A stretch of DNA of 8,836 bases from an uncultured Clostridia bacterium (lineage in GTDB: Bacteria > Bacillota > Clostridia > Oscillospirales > Oscillospiraceae), in assembly GCA_937858235.1 (NCBI GenBank), contig CALLZZ010000347.1:1-8836 (forward strand). Reading direction: 5' to 3'. A model generated the notes under the pieces. It was given only the letters and a program-made list of their open reading frames with translations. It searched no databases and was not told where the DNA came from. Positions 1-6,935 of the stretch are shown here, piece by piece (position 1 is the stretch's first letter; every line of letters begins with the position of its first letter). The translations under genes were made by a program, and so were the position numbers.

Positions 1-84
1 TGAGGGCAGCCGGCAGAGATCCTGGCGGGGGTGGAATTCCCATGATGCGGTGAAGCCAGCCGCAGTTCAGGCCGTCGCCTTTGT

Positions 85-107
85 TGTGCAAGGCATTGCT
101 TTGCACA
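85..107. repeat. Inverted repeat (10-bp stem, 3-base loop)
   Basis: TGTGCAA (85-91) pairs with TTGCACA (101-107). The stem continues inward through G-T, G-C and C-G pairs to an ATT loop. No T-run follows on either strand, so it is not a typical terminator. It could be a protein-binding dyad or an RNA hairpin upstream of the toxin gene. Confidence 0.5.
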
Positions 108-248
108 GTGCGCTTGGGGAGTAGTGTCGAATTAAGCGCCTTGATTACAGTAAAATGACTTAATGTCAGAAGCGATGGGGATCGCTCTGCCTTCACAGCG
201 GAGCGGTCCCTATATTTGTGTCATTAAGAAAAAAGAGGATTTCACATC

Positions 249-255
249 AAGGAGG
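249..255 (+). promoter_or_regulatory. Ribosome binding site fixing the mazF start
   Basis: AAGGAGG lies 9 bases before TTG at 265. The only upstream in-frame ATG options (163 and 175) have no Shine-Dalgarno sequence, and the residues they would add do not resemble the MazF family. The TTG start is therefore preferred. Confidence 0.8.
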
Positions 256-264
256 TGCAAAGTT

Positions 265-651
265 TTGGACACAATAAAGCAAGAGATCAGCCGCGGCGAT
301 ATTTACTACGCCGATTTAAACCCCGTTGTGGGCTGTGAGCAAGGAGGCATCCGCCCCGTACTTGTCCTGCAAAACAATATCGGAAACCGCCACAGCCCCA
401 CCACCATCGTCTGTGCCATCACCGGCAGGCCGAAAAAGCCCTTGCCAACTCATACAGCTATTACCGGTGTGGGCAAATTGTCCAGGGAGTCCTTTGCACT
501 TCTGGAGCAGATACGCACCATTGACCGGATCCGGCTTCGGGGCTTTATCGGCAGGCTGGACGAGCAGGAGATGGAAGAAATCAACCAGGCACTTTCTATC
601 AGCGTCGGACTGAGTCCGGCGATTTTTTTATTTGGGAGGGAAACGCCATGA
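265..651 (+). CDS. MazF/PemK-family endoribonuclease toxin, TTG start
   Basis: A protein of 128 residues, close to the usual 110-120 for MazF/PemK toxins, which are cytoplasmic sequence-specific mRNA interferases. Family hallmarks are visible: RGDIYYADLNPVVG near the N-terminus followed by EQGGIRPVLVLQN (the conserved RP-V-L strand), IGN and SPTTIV, and later LLEQIRTIDRIRL with its conserved Arg. The TTG at 265 is chosen because AAGGAGG sits 9 bases upstream. The stop overlaps the start of the next gene (ATGA at 648-651), which implies translational coupling. No MazE-like antitoxin gene is visible just upstream, where antitoxins normally lie. The partner could be outside the window, absent, or the unrelated 52-residue protein downstream. 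Family assignment is confident; toxicity and the role in the element are inferred. Confidence 0.9.
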   Translation: MDTIKQEISRGDIYYADLNPVVGCEQGGIRPVLVLQNNIGNRHSPTTIVCAITGRPKKPLPTHTAITGVGKLSRESFALLEQIRTIDRIRLRGFIGRLDEQEMEEINQALSISVGLSPAIFLFGRETP

Positions 652-806
652 CAAACACCCAGGTAACCGATAACCTCATGTTCGTTGCCGCCCTGCAGCA
701 GCTCGTGCAGCTTGCGGCCGCCAAGGGCATGACGGAGTCGGAAATCGAAAAGGTCAAAAAGGACTTGGAACGCAGGCTGCGGCCCACCATTATCGCCCCT
801 TGCTGA
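648..806 (+). CDS. Small helical protein (52 aa), SHOCT-like C-terminus
   Basis: A gene of 52 codons, starting at an ATG that overlaps the mazF stop and preceded by GGGAGG at 635-640 (7 bases before the ATG). The product has a hydrophobic helix rich in Ala, Leu and Gln (about residues 10-25), then GMTESEIEKVKKDLERRL, a pattern like the short C-terminal helical SHOCT motif ('G-[IL]-[ST]-x-x-E-[IF]...'). Small proteins of this type are, from memory, often found just before large serine recombinases in clostridial elements. Its function is unknown. Options are a recombinase accessory factor (for example directionality control), a toxin partner, or a regulator. The coupling and good ribosome binding site support it being translated. 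Confidence 0.7.
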   Translation: MTNTQVTDNLMFVAALQQLVQLAAAKGMTESEIEKVKKDLERRLRPTIIAPC

Positions 807-898
807 CCCCCTGTCTTGTTTTCTGTTTGTTTTCAATGATTCAGTAGCTATGTGCAGGGAGGTGTGGTAGTGTATGTCGTTGAAAGGAGGGGAAAAAG
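807..898 (+). promoter_or_regulatory. Gap before recombinase operon, possible weak promoter
   Basis: This is the largest gap between genes in the first 7.5 kb. It holds a weak promoter-like pair, TTGTTT (827-832) and TATGTG (849-854) with a 16-base spacer, and a strong AAAGGAGG (883-890) 8 bases before the recombinase ATG. No terminator hairpin follows the small upstream gene, so read-through from the toxin gene is equally possible. Confidence 0.3.
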
Positions 899-2479
899 AT
901 GTATAACCCCAATTTAGCATCGGCGGAACCGCCGAAAATCACTGTCATATCAGCAAAATCGCAAGAGATGGCAAAGCTCCGTGTGGCGGCATACGCCCGT
1001 GTGAGCAGCGACTCGGAAGACCAGCAGAACTCCTATATCGCACAGGTGGATTACTACACCAAAAACATTGCCACTCATGAGGGCTGGGAGCTGGCGGACA
1101 TCTACGCTGACGAAGGAATCACCGGCCTTGTGGCAAGCAAACGGGACGATTTCAACCGCATGATACAGGACTGTCGGGACGGAAAAATCGACCGCGTCCT
1201 CGTTAAATCCATATCCCGCTTTGCGAGGAACACCAAGGAGTATATCCAGTATGTGAGGGAGCTCCTCCGGTTGGGCATCGCCATCCACTTCGAGAAGGAG
1301 AACATCGACACCGGCAAAATGACCTCGGAGCAGATCGCCACCATTTACGGCGCCTTCTCGCAGATGGAATCCCAAAACCACTCGAACAATATGCGGATCA
1401 GCGTCCGCATCCGAATGGAAAAGGGCGATTACGTTTCACCGACAACCCCCTACGGCTATAAGCTGGAGGAACGCACCCTGGTAATCATCCCTGAGCAGGC
1501 CGAGGTGGTGCGCCGCATTTTCACCGCCTATCTGAGCGGTCAGGGCAAGGAAGATATCGCAAACGAGCTGAACCGGCTGGGCATCCCACGCACAAAAGAC
1601 CGAAAGATGTGGTATTCAACCACGATAGGGTATATCCTGACCAACATCTCTTACACCGGGGATATGGTCTGGCAAAAGAGCTTCGCTACCAACGACATCC
1701 CCTTCCGGCAGGTGCGGAATAAAGGAGAGAGGCCCAAATACTTCGTGGAGAACTGCCATGAGCCGATTGTCTCCAAGGATGAATTCCAGCGGGTGCAGGC
1801 ACTTCTGGAAACCCGTAGGTTGCAGATAGCGGGCACGGTTTCCTCCGCACTGCTGAAAAAGAAACTCCACTGCGGAAACTGCGGTACCCTGTTCCGAAGA
1901 AAAATCGTCAATGAAAAGGTCTACTGGGCTTGCCGGAGACATGACAGCCATAAAGACCTTTGCCCGATTTCTCAGGTACCGGAGGAACAGATTATCACGG
2001 CAATCCTCCGAATGTACCACAAGCTGAAACGGCACCGTGAGCAAATCCTGTCACCGCTCCTAAGACAGCTCACCGAGCTGAGAGAAAAGGAACTCCGTTC
2101 CAATCGAAAGATTAACGACATAGATAAGGAAATAGCACAGTTAACCGAGCAGAATCTCGTTCTTGTTCGACTCAAGTCGAAGGGATACGTAGATTCTGCT
2201 CTTTATTTATCCCAAACCGGCGAAATTGACTTTAAGCTCCGGGAGCTGCGCCGTCAACGCCGCCGCATCATGGAGGCCAACGGTGAGGACAGCCAAATCA
2301 AAGCCACCCAAGCCATGCTGGATTATCTGGAGGACAGCCCCGAATATCTGGAGGAACTCACGGAGGAAGTGTTTGAAACGCTGGTGGAGAGCATCACCAT
2401 CTCTTCGGAAACGGCGATGAGTATAAGCCTTTACAACGGTCTGACGCTGAAAGAAACCATGGAAAGGACGGTGCGGTAA
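899..2479 (+). CDS. Large serine recombinase 1 (full length)
   Basis: A 526-residue site-specific recombinase of the large serine (resolvase/integrase) family, which cuts both DNA partners through a 5'-phosphoserine link to integrate or excise an element. The resolvase domain spans about residues 28-175: YARVSSDSEDQ places the likely nucleophile at Ser36 with Arg34, and VKSISRFARN is the conserved Ser/Arg active-site segment. The DNA-binding recombinase domain begins near PYGY (residue 185) and runs to about 300 (EQAEVVRRIF, ILTNISYTG, ENCHEPIVSKDEF). A zinc ribbon follows with Cys325, Cys328, Cys345 and Cys355, then a charged coiled coil (about 370-430). The start has AAAGGAGG 8 bases upstream. 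It is the first gene of a three-recombinase run and ends one base before the next start. Which of the two full-length enzymes leads integration cannot be told from sequence. Confidence 0.95.
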   Translation: MYNPNLASAEPPKITVISAKSQEMAKLRVAAYARVSSDSEDQQNSYIAQVDYYTKNIATHEGWELADIYADEGITGLVASKRDDFNRMIQDCRDGKIDRVLVKSISRFARNTKEYIQYVRELLRLGIAIHFEKENIDTGKMTSEQIATIYGAFSQMESQNHSNNMRISVRIRMEKGDYVSPTTPYGYKLEERTLVIIPEQAEVVRRIFTAYLSGQGKEDIANELNRLGIPRTKDRKMWYSTTIGYILTNISYTGDMVWQKSFATNDIPFRQVRNKGERPKYFVENCHEPIVSKDEFQRVQALLETRRLQIAGTVSSALLKKKLHCGNCGTLFRRKIVNEKVYWACRRHDSHKDLCPISQVPEEQIITAILRMYHKLKRHREQILSPLLRQLTELREKELRSNRKINDIDKEIAQLTEQNLVLVRLKSKGYVDSALYLSQTGEIDFKLRELRRQRRRIMEANGEDSQIKATQAMLDYLEDSPEYLEELTEEVFETLVESITISSETAMSISLYNGLTLKETMERTVR

Positions 2480-2480
2480 T

Positions 2481-3368
2481 ATGGCATGGCAGAGAAAAAT
2501 CCCCTTTGGGTACACCATGAAAAAGGGAGAGATACAATGCAGCCCCAAAGAATCGGCGGCGGTCAAAGAGATTTTCAGGCTTTATGCGGACGGCATGGCC
2601 TACAGCAAAATTGCCGCTGAAATGATGCGCCGGGGGCTTCGTTACCACAGCCACACGACTGAATGGAACAAGCACATGGTTAAACGCATCCTTGAAAACG
2701 AACGCTATCTTGGGGAAAAGGAATATCCCCCCATCCTTGAGCCGGAAGCCTTTCTGCAGGCCCAGCTTGTCAGGGGAGAAAAGAATACCTATACACCCTG
2801 CCCGGACTACATCAAGCCCATCCGTGAAAAGGCGGTCTGCGGCGTGTGCGGTGGCAGGATGATCCGCGATACCAGAGCTGGGGGAAAGCCCCGCTGGTAC
2901 TGCGAAAAGGAGGGCTGTACCAACCGCCGTTACATAGAGGACGAGGACATCCGCACAGCCCTATCCGAAAGGCTGGATGTGCTGGCGCAGACCCCGAACC
3001 TCTTAGAATGGTCCCTGCCGCAAAATACAAATGAGACGACGCTGGAGGCGGTACGCATCCAGAACGAGGTCCTCCGGGAGCTGAACAAAGCGGAGCCGGG
3101 ACCGGAGTACACCAAAATGCTGATACTGGCCTGTGCCGCCGAGCAATACAGCGGACTGCCTGATTCTATGCCTTATTATCAGATGCAGAGACTGAAGGAA
3201 AAAATCCTCACCCAATCTATCAATGCGGAACTTCTCAGAGAGCTTTTTACAACCGCAGTACAGGAAATCCAATTTACCGCCCACGACGGTCTCCGCTTGC
3301 AGCTCATCAACGGAAAAACCCTTGAAGCAGATGGAAAGGAGGATGCAGAATGCCCGAAAGCGCAGTGA
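2481..3368 (+). CDS. Recombinase-like protein lacking the catalytic serine domain
   Basis: A 295-residue protein that begins where the DNA-binding recombinase domain of a large serine recombinase begins. IPFGYTMKKG at residues 7-16 aligns with SPTTPYGYKL of recombinase 1 (Tyr11 against Tyr187). The region AVKEIFRLYADGMAYSKIA matches the recombinase domain, followed by RILENERYLGE and a zinc ribbon with Cys120, Cys123, Cys141 and Cys146. The roughly 175-residue resolvase domain with the catalytic Ser is absent. The segment between RYLGE and the zinc ribbon is also shorter than in its neighbours, lacking the 'VENCH' block. The ATG lies one base after the upstream stop, with GGAAAGGA (2461-2468) before it, so no remnant of a lost catalytic domain exists. 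It should bind DNA or its partner recombinases but cannot cut DNA alone. A structural or directionality role is inferred. Confidence 0.88.
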   Translation: MAWQRKIPFGYTMKKGEIQCSPKESAAVKEIFRLYADGMAYSKIAAEMMRRGLRYHSHTTEWNKHMVKRILENERYLGEKEYPPILEPEAFLQAQLVRGEKNTYTPCPDYIKPIREKAVCGVCGGRMIRDTRAGGKPRWYCEKEGCTNRRYIEDEDIRTALSERLDVLAQTPNLLEWSLPQNTNETTLEAVRIQNEVLRELNKAEPGPEYTKMLILACAAEQYSGLPDSMPYYQMQRLKEKILTQSINAELLRELFTTAVQEIQFTAHDGLRLQLINGKTLEADGKEDAECPKAQ

Positions 3369-4969
3369 GAAAAGTCACGGTGATTCCCGCCGATCCCAAA
3401 CACAACCAAAAGGATATCCGCAAACAGCGCCTGCGGGTAGCGCCCTACTGCCGCGTTTCCACCAACTCCGAGGAACAGCTTGACAGCTATCAGGCACAGA
3501 TTGAATATTACACCGAAAAAATCGCCGCCCAGCAAGAGTGGACCATGGTGGATATGTTCGCGGACGAGGGCAAAACCGCAACCTCCACCAAAAAGCGCAA
3601 GGATTTCCTGCGGATGATCAAAGCCTGTGAAAAAGGCAAGGTGGATCTGGTCATCACCAAATCGGTATCCCGGTTCTGCCGGAATACGCTGGACGGCCTC
3701 GACTATGTCCGCAAGCTCAAGCGAATGGGCGTTGGGGTTTTCTTTGAAAAGGAGAATGTCAACACCCTCTACATGGACAATGAGATGATCCTCACTTTCA
3801 TGATGAGCCAGGCTCAAGCCGAGAGCGAATCCATGAGCGGCAATATCCGCTGGGGTCACCGCAAGAACTTCAAGGACGGCAAGGTCTACTACCACTATGC
3901 GGGATTCCTCGGCTACCGCAAGGGCGAGGACGATCTGCCGGAAATTGACCCGGAGGAAGCGGAAATCGTCCGCAGGGTTTTCTCCCGATATCTGGTCGGG
4001 CACAGCGTCGCTAAAATCATCGCTGACCTTGAGGCGGACGGCATCAAAACGGTGCGGGGCAAGGAGAAATGGAATGACGGCGTCATCCGCGGCATGCTTA
4101 AAAACGAAAAATACATCGGGGACGCCCTGCTACAAAAAACCTTCATCGCTGACCTCTTCACCCGCCAGTCAAAGAAGAACAACGGAGAGCTTCCCCAATA
4201 TTATGTCGAGAACTGCCATCCCGCCATCATCGACAAGCTGACCTTCCAGCGGGTGCAGGAGGAAATGGCCCGCCGTTCCAGCCTGAGAAAGGTCAGCGCA
4301 AACGCTAAAACCGAGCTTGCCAAGTACAGCGGCAAGTATGTGCTGACCGAACTTTTATCCTGCGGGAACTGCGGAAGCCCCTACCGCCGTGTCACATGGA
4401 CGAGGCCGGAGGGCAAGAAAATCGTCTGGCGGTGCATCAACCGGCTGGAGAACGGCAAAAAGTTCTGCAAGGATTCCCCTACGCTGGAAGAAGGGCGAAT
4501 CCACACCGCCGTGGTCTCTGCCATGAACGAAATGTTCAGCCTGAAAACCATGAAATCTCTGCTGCAGGACAGCATCCTGTCCGCCCTTTCAGGGAACAGC
4601 GGAGAAACAAGCATCGCAGCCATCGACAGCAGACTGTCGGAGCTGCGGGCACGGCAATATGAGCTCCTCCAATTCGCAGCGTCTGTGGGCGCAAACTCCA
4701 CCCAATACGATGAGGACTTGAATGAAGTCAGCATGGAGTTTTCCGCACTGGTATCAAAACGCAACGAGCTGGAAAAAAACCAGCAGGGCATCGCACAGGC
4801 AGATAAACGAGCCGAGCAGATCGCCGCTGAGCTGGACAAAGTGGACACTGGAATCACCTGCTTTGACGAGCTGACGGTGCGGCAGCTCATCGGCGCCATC
4901 AAAGTGCTGGGTGAAGATAAACTGCTTATCCGTTTCAAGGATGGAACGGAAATCGAGCAGATCATGTAA
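3350..4969 (+). CDS. Large serine recombinase 2 (full length, third in the run)
   Basis: A 539-residue large serine recombinase. The resolvase domain covers about residues 27-180: PYCRVSTNSEEQ gives Ser37 as probable nucleophile with Arg35, and ITKSVSRFCRNT carries the conserved Ser/Arg segment. The recombinase domain starts near LGYRKG (Gly188-Tyr189) and includes EEAEIVRRVFSRYL, MLKNEKYIGD and YVENCHPAIIDKLTFQRVQ. A zinc ribbon follows with Cys338, Cys341, Cys362 and Cys373, and a long helical region (about 420-505) is likely coiled coil. The ATG has AAGGAGG 7 bases upstream and overlaps the previous gene by 19 bases in another frame, indicating coupling. It is a diverged paralogue of recombinase 1, not a recent copy. 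Like paired recombinases such as CcrA/CcrB, it may work with its neighbours, but this is inferred. Confidence 0.95.
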   Translation: MPESAVRKVTVIPADPKHNQKDIRKQRLRVAPYCRVSTNSEEQLDSYQAQIEYYTEKIAAQQEWTMVDMFADEGKTATSTKKRKDFLRMIKACEKGKVDLVITKSVSRFCRNTLDGLDYVRKLKRMGVGVFFEKENVNTLYMDNEMILTFMMSQAQAESESMSGNIRWGHRKNFKDGKVYYHYAGFLGYRKGEDDLPEIDPEEAEIVRRVFSRYLVGHSVAKIIADLEADGIKTVRGKEKWNDGVIRGMLKNEKYIGDALLQKTFIADLFTRQSKKNNGELPQYYVENCHPAIIDKLTFQRVQEEMARRSSLRKVSANAKTELAKYSGKYVLTELLSCGNCGSPYRRVTWTRPEGKKIVWRCINRLENGKKFCKDSPTLEEGRIHTAVVSAMNEMFSLKTMKSLLQDSILSALSGNSGETSIAAIDSRLSELRARQYELLQFAASVGANSTQYDEDLNEVSMEFSALVSKRNELEKNQQGIAQADKRAEQIAAELDKVDTGITCFDELTVRQLIGAIKVLGEDKLLIRFKDGTEIEQIM

Positions 4970-4983
4970 CGGAGGAACCGACC

Positions 4984-5724
4984 ATGATTTATATTACAGG
5001 AGACACCCACGGTAATTTCCGCAGATTTGAAAAGGAATACTTTCCCGCAGGGTAGAGCCTGTGCCGGGATGACTATATTATTGTCTGCGGCGATTTTGGG
5101 ATATGGGATGAAACACCCCAATCGAACCGGGATCTGGACTGGCTGAACAATCAGCCGTTCACCACGCTGTTTATAGACGGCAACCACGAAAACTTTGACC
5201 TGCTGAACCGTTTTCCGACCATGAAATGGAAGGGCGGCGATGTCTATCAGGTGCGGGAGCATATCCTGCACTTGATGCGCGGGCAGGTCTTTGAGATCGG
5301 CGGGATGACCTTTTTTACAATGGGCGGCGCTGTCTCCCACGATATCAGCGCAGGCATACTAAAGACGGACGATCCCGACTTCCTGTATCGCAAGCAGGTA
5401 CTGGACAGACACAAAGCGCTGTACCGTATCAACCATATTTCATGGTGGAAAGAGGAACTGCCCTGCGATGAGGAATACGAAACGGCCCTGAAGAATCTGG
5501 AGAACGCCGGCTGGCATGTGGACTGCATCCTGACCCACTGCGCTCCCGACAGCATTGCGGCACAGGTATGCCATCCCTACAAGCCGGACCGTCTGACCGG
5601 CTTCTTGGAAACGGTCAAACGCCGGTGCAGCTTCGACTATTGGTTTTTCGGGCACCACCATGACAACCGCACTATTGAGGGACGATTCATTCTGCAATGG
5701 GAGCAGATGGTGGAAATACAATGA
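4984..5724 (+). pseudogene. Metallophosphoesterase interrupted by an in-frame TAG
   Basis: The reading frame encodes a calcineurin-like metallophosphoesterase of 246 positions, but codon 24 (5053-5055) is TAG. The rest stays in frame and carries every expected metal-site motif: GDTHG (Asp7, His9) before the stop, then GDFG (Asp37), GNHE (Asn67, His68), LTHCAPD (His185) and FGHHHD (His224, His226). The gene has its own GGAGG (4971-4975) 8 bases before the ATG, directly after the third recombinase. Restart at ATG 5221 would lose the first three motifs and should be inactive. One base change (from CAG or GAG) would explain the stop. The lack of further damage suggests a recent mutation, a sequencing error, or low-level suppression. 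The last base pair overlaps ATG 5721. The substrate is unknown; such genes are, from memory, recurrent cargo of clostridial elements. Confidence 0.85.
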
Positions 5725-5734
5725 GGAAACATAT

Positions 5735-5739
5735 GGAGG
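5735..5739 (+). promoter_or_regulatory. Ribosome binding site fixing the next start
   Basis: GGAGG lies 8 bases before ATG 5748. Two other in-frame ATGs (5721, overlapping the phosphoesterase stop, and 5733) have no comparable site in front, so 5748 is the best start. Confidence 0.65.
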
Positions 5740-5747
5740 AAAAGAGT

Positions 5748-6005
5748 ATGACGCCGAGAGAGGCGATTGCCAAGACTGAAAGCCTCTGGTACGAGGGGAA
5801 ATCCCCACAGGAAATTGTGGAGTTTCAATTATATGAAGATCGGCTTTGCATGCCTCTGGAGCTTTATCAGGAAGCGGTGGAGAAAGTGCTGGGCCGACCC
5901 GTGTTCACCCATGAATACAAAGAGCCTGAAAAGCTGATAGCCGAATATGAGGCTATCAAGGCTGCGGACGGCAGCCAATCAAAACAGGGCCATGAGATGG
6001 CCTGA
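5748..6005 (+). CDS. Small conserved-type accessory protein (85 aa)
   Basis: An acidic, soluble, mostly helical protein of 85 residues starting MTPREAIAKTESLWYEG, with no membrane segment, signal peptide or cysteine motif. The N-terminal part (about residues 1-30, including KSPQEIVEFQL) and the middle (EAVEKVLGRPVFTHEY) look like an ordered small domain; the C-terminus (ADGSQSKQGHEMA) looks flexible. I recognise the sequence type as an accessory gene of clostridial conjugative elements but know no function for it. ATG 5748 is chosen for its ribosome binding site. Starting at 5721 would add nine residues and couple it to the phosphoesterase by an ATGA overlap. If the phosphoesterase frame is terminated early at 5053, such coupling would be lost, which makes an independent site at 5735-5739 important. 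Confidence 0.75.
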   Translation: MTPREAIAKTESLWYEGKSPQEIVEFQLYEDRLCMPLELYQEAVEKVLGRPVFTHEYKEPEKLIAEYEAIKAADGSQSKQGHEMA

Positions 6006-6019
6006 TAGGAGGAATCGTG

Positions 6020-6301
6020 ATGTTTATGGACCACAAGCAGGTACAACGTATCAAGGAGCAATACCCGCAGGGAACCCGCATCCGTTTGATTGGAATGGAT
6101 GACCCCTATGCCCCCATTCTGCCCGGTACGGAGGGAACGGTGAATGTTGTGGATGACATTGGAACGCTTCACTGTACATTTGACAATGGGCGCACTCTCG
6201 GCGTCATTCCAGGCGAGGACAGCTTTTCCGTGATCTCGCGCCCGGAACAAACCGAACTGCAGGAAAGTGAATCCGAGCAGTTCGGCATGAAAATGGAATG
6301 A
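6020..6301 (+). CDS. DUF4314-domain protein
   Basis: A 93-residue protein in which residues of about 8-70 match the DUF4314 pattern. Visible hallmarks are QYPQGTRIRLIGMDDPYAP, then PGTEGTVNVVDDIGTLHC, then FDNGRTLGVIPGEDSFSV; the spaced Gly-Thr, Val-Asp-Asp and Asp-Asn-Gly elements suggest a small beta-barrel fold. The molecular function of this family is not established to my knowledge. It is common in mobile elements of Firmicutes. ATG 6020 is preferred because AGGAGG (6007-6012) is 7 bases upstream; GTG 6017 is too close and ATG 6026 a little far. It follows the previous stop by 14 bases and precedes the next gene by 12, so it belongs to the same transcript. The last ~20 residues are Glu- and Ser-rich and probably disordered. 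Confidence 0.82.
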   Translation: MFMDHKQVQRIKEQYPQGTRIRLIGMDDPYAPILPGTEGTVNVVDDIGTLHCTFDNGRTLGVIPGEDSFSVISRPEQTELQESESEQFGMKME

Positions 6302-6313
6302 GGGTGAAATAGA

Positions 6314-6877
6314 ATGGAAGAAAAAGATTTGCGGGCGGTCTATATAGACCGCCTGAACGCTATGCTTCCGACAGTGGAGTTCGCAAAGCTGGACCACTCC
6401 TGCAATTCGGATGATTTCAGCTATGCCAAAGAGATACTGAAACGGATGCATGACCTTTGCATTGACGTATACGGCACGGAATATTTCGACGACTACACCT
6501 ATGAAATCGTTGATCTTCCCGCTGTCATTCGAGGCCGCAGCACCGGCCATATCGGGTTGGGCATCGTAACCCTTGATCTGGAGTCCTCCGGCGAGCATTG
6601 GGGAACCTTCTTTTTGACGCCCAAGGGCGTCATTGAACAAGGAGGCGAACATATCTCGGCCGCAGAGTCCAAGTACCTGTCAACCGTATATATTCCTTAC
6701 GAATACTGGTACACCGTCCCTGTCGAGGGGGATATTCATGTGGATTTCGACAATGTCCCGTGGAGGGTGCAGGATCTTCTGAACCATTGCTCTCCGGAAC
6801 AGCCGGAAATGGAAAAGGACGGCCAGCAGGCGGATGATCCCAATTCAAATCAGCAAAACGGTCCGGCTATGAATTAG
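6314..6877 (+). CDS. Hypothetical accessory protein (187 aa)
   Basis: An acidic cytoplasmic protein of 187 residues with no signal peptide, membrane segment or metal motif. The N-terminal ~50 residues are helical (RLNAMLPTVEFAKL, YAKEILKRMHDLCIDVYG). Residues of about 60-155 look like a beta-rich domain (RSTGHIGLGIVTLDLESSG, HWGTFFLTPKGVIEQGGE, YIPYEYWYTVPVEGDIHVDF). The C-terminal ~30 residues are Gln, Asn, Glu and Pro rich and likely disordered. I do not know a function; the type is recurrent in clostridial mobile elements. The start has only a weak site (AGGGTG, 6301-6306) 7 bases before ATG, and the gene follows DUF4314 by 12 bases, so coupling is likely. It ends in TAG, showing TAG is used as a real stop in this DNA. 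Confidence 0.75.
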   Translation: MEEKDLRAVYIDRLNAMLPTVEFAKLDHSCNSDDFSYAKEILKRMHDLCIDVYGTEYFDDYTYEIVDLPAVIRGRSTGHIGLGIVTLDLESSGEHWGTFFLTPKGVIEQGGEHISAAESKYLSTVYIPYEYWYTVPVEGDIHVDFDNVPWRVQDLLNHCSPEQPEMEKDGQQADDPNSNQQNGPAMN

Positions 6878-6935
6878 TCCCGCATTACTCCCACTTATAA
6901 CTTTTCAAACTACAGGAAACGAATGGAGGAACGAT

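Larger units (their letters stand above)
1..264. other. Leading region without a complete gene
   Basis: No complete gene is supported here. Frame 2 is open from the left edge to a TAG at 122-124 and could be the tail of an upstream gene, but its 40 residues match nothing I recognise. Frame 3 is open only to a TGA at 51-53. The region contains an inverted repeat at 85-107 and a smaller one near 174-189 (AGCGAT, loop GGGG, ATCGCT). No convincing sigma-A promoter was found; TATATT at 211-216 has no good -35 partner. Because recombinase genes often sit near an element end, this stretch or the sequence left of it could hold an attachment site, but nothing in the sequence demonstrates one. Confidence 0.4.

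Noticed and set aside
1..121. Frame 2 open from the left edge as a partial upstream gene
   Set aside because: Forty residues with no recognised motif; it may be a gene tail but I could not support it as a feature.
163..264. Upstream ATG giving a 34-residue N-terminal extension of MazF
   Set aside because: There is no ribosome binding site before it, the residues do not match the family, and AAGGAGG precedes the TTG at 265.
450..920. Minus-strand open frame of 156 codons near the toxin gene
   Set aside because: It runs antisense through MazF, the 52-residue gene and the gap; the + strand proteins match known patterns and this one does not.
3179..4003. Minus-strand open frame of 274 codons
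   Set aside because: It lies opposite the catalytic domain of the third recombinase, whose motifs are clearly conserved on the + strand; a by-product of GC-biased codon use.
5053..5055. TAG as a reassigned sense codon (alternative genetic code)
   Set aside because: The gene at 6314-6877 ends properly in TAG, and read-through there would run into the next gene in a wrong frame. Other genes end in TAA or TGA. Nothing supports a recoding element.
4381..5340. Long open frame on the minus strand (319 codons)
   Set aside because: It is antisense to the conserved zinc-ribbon half of the third recombinase and to the phosphoesterase; it has no recognisable domain and no ribosome binding site.
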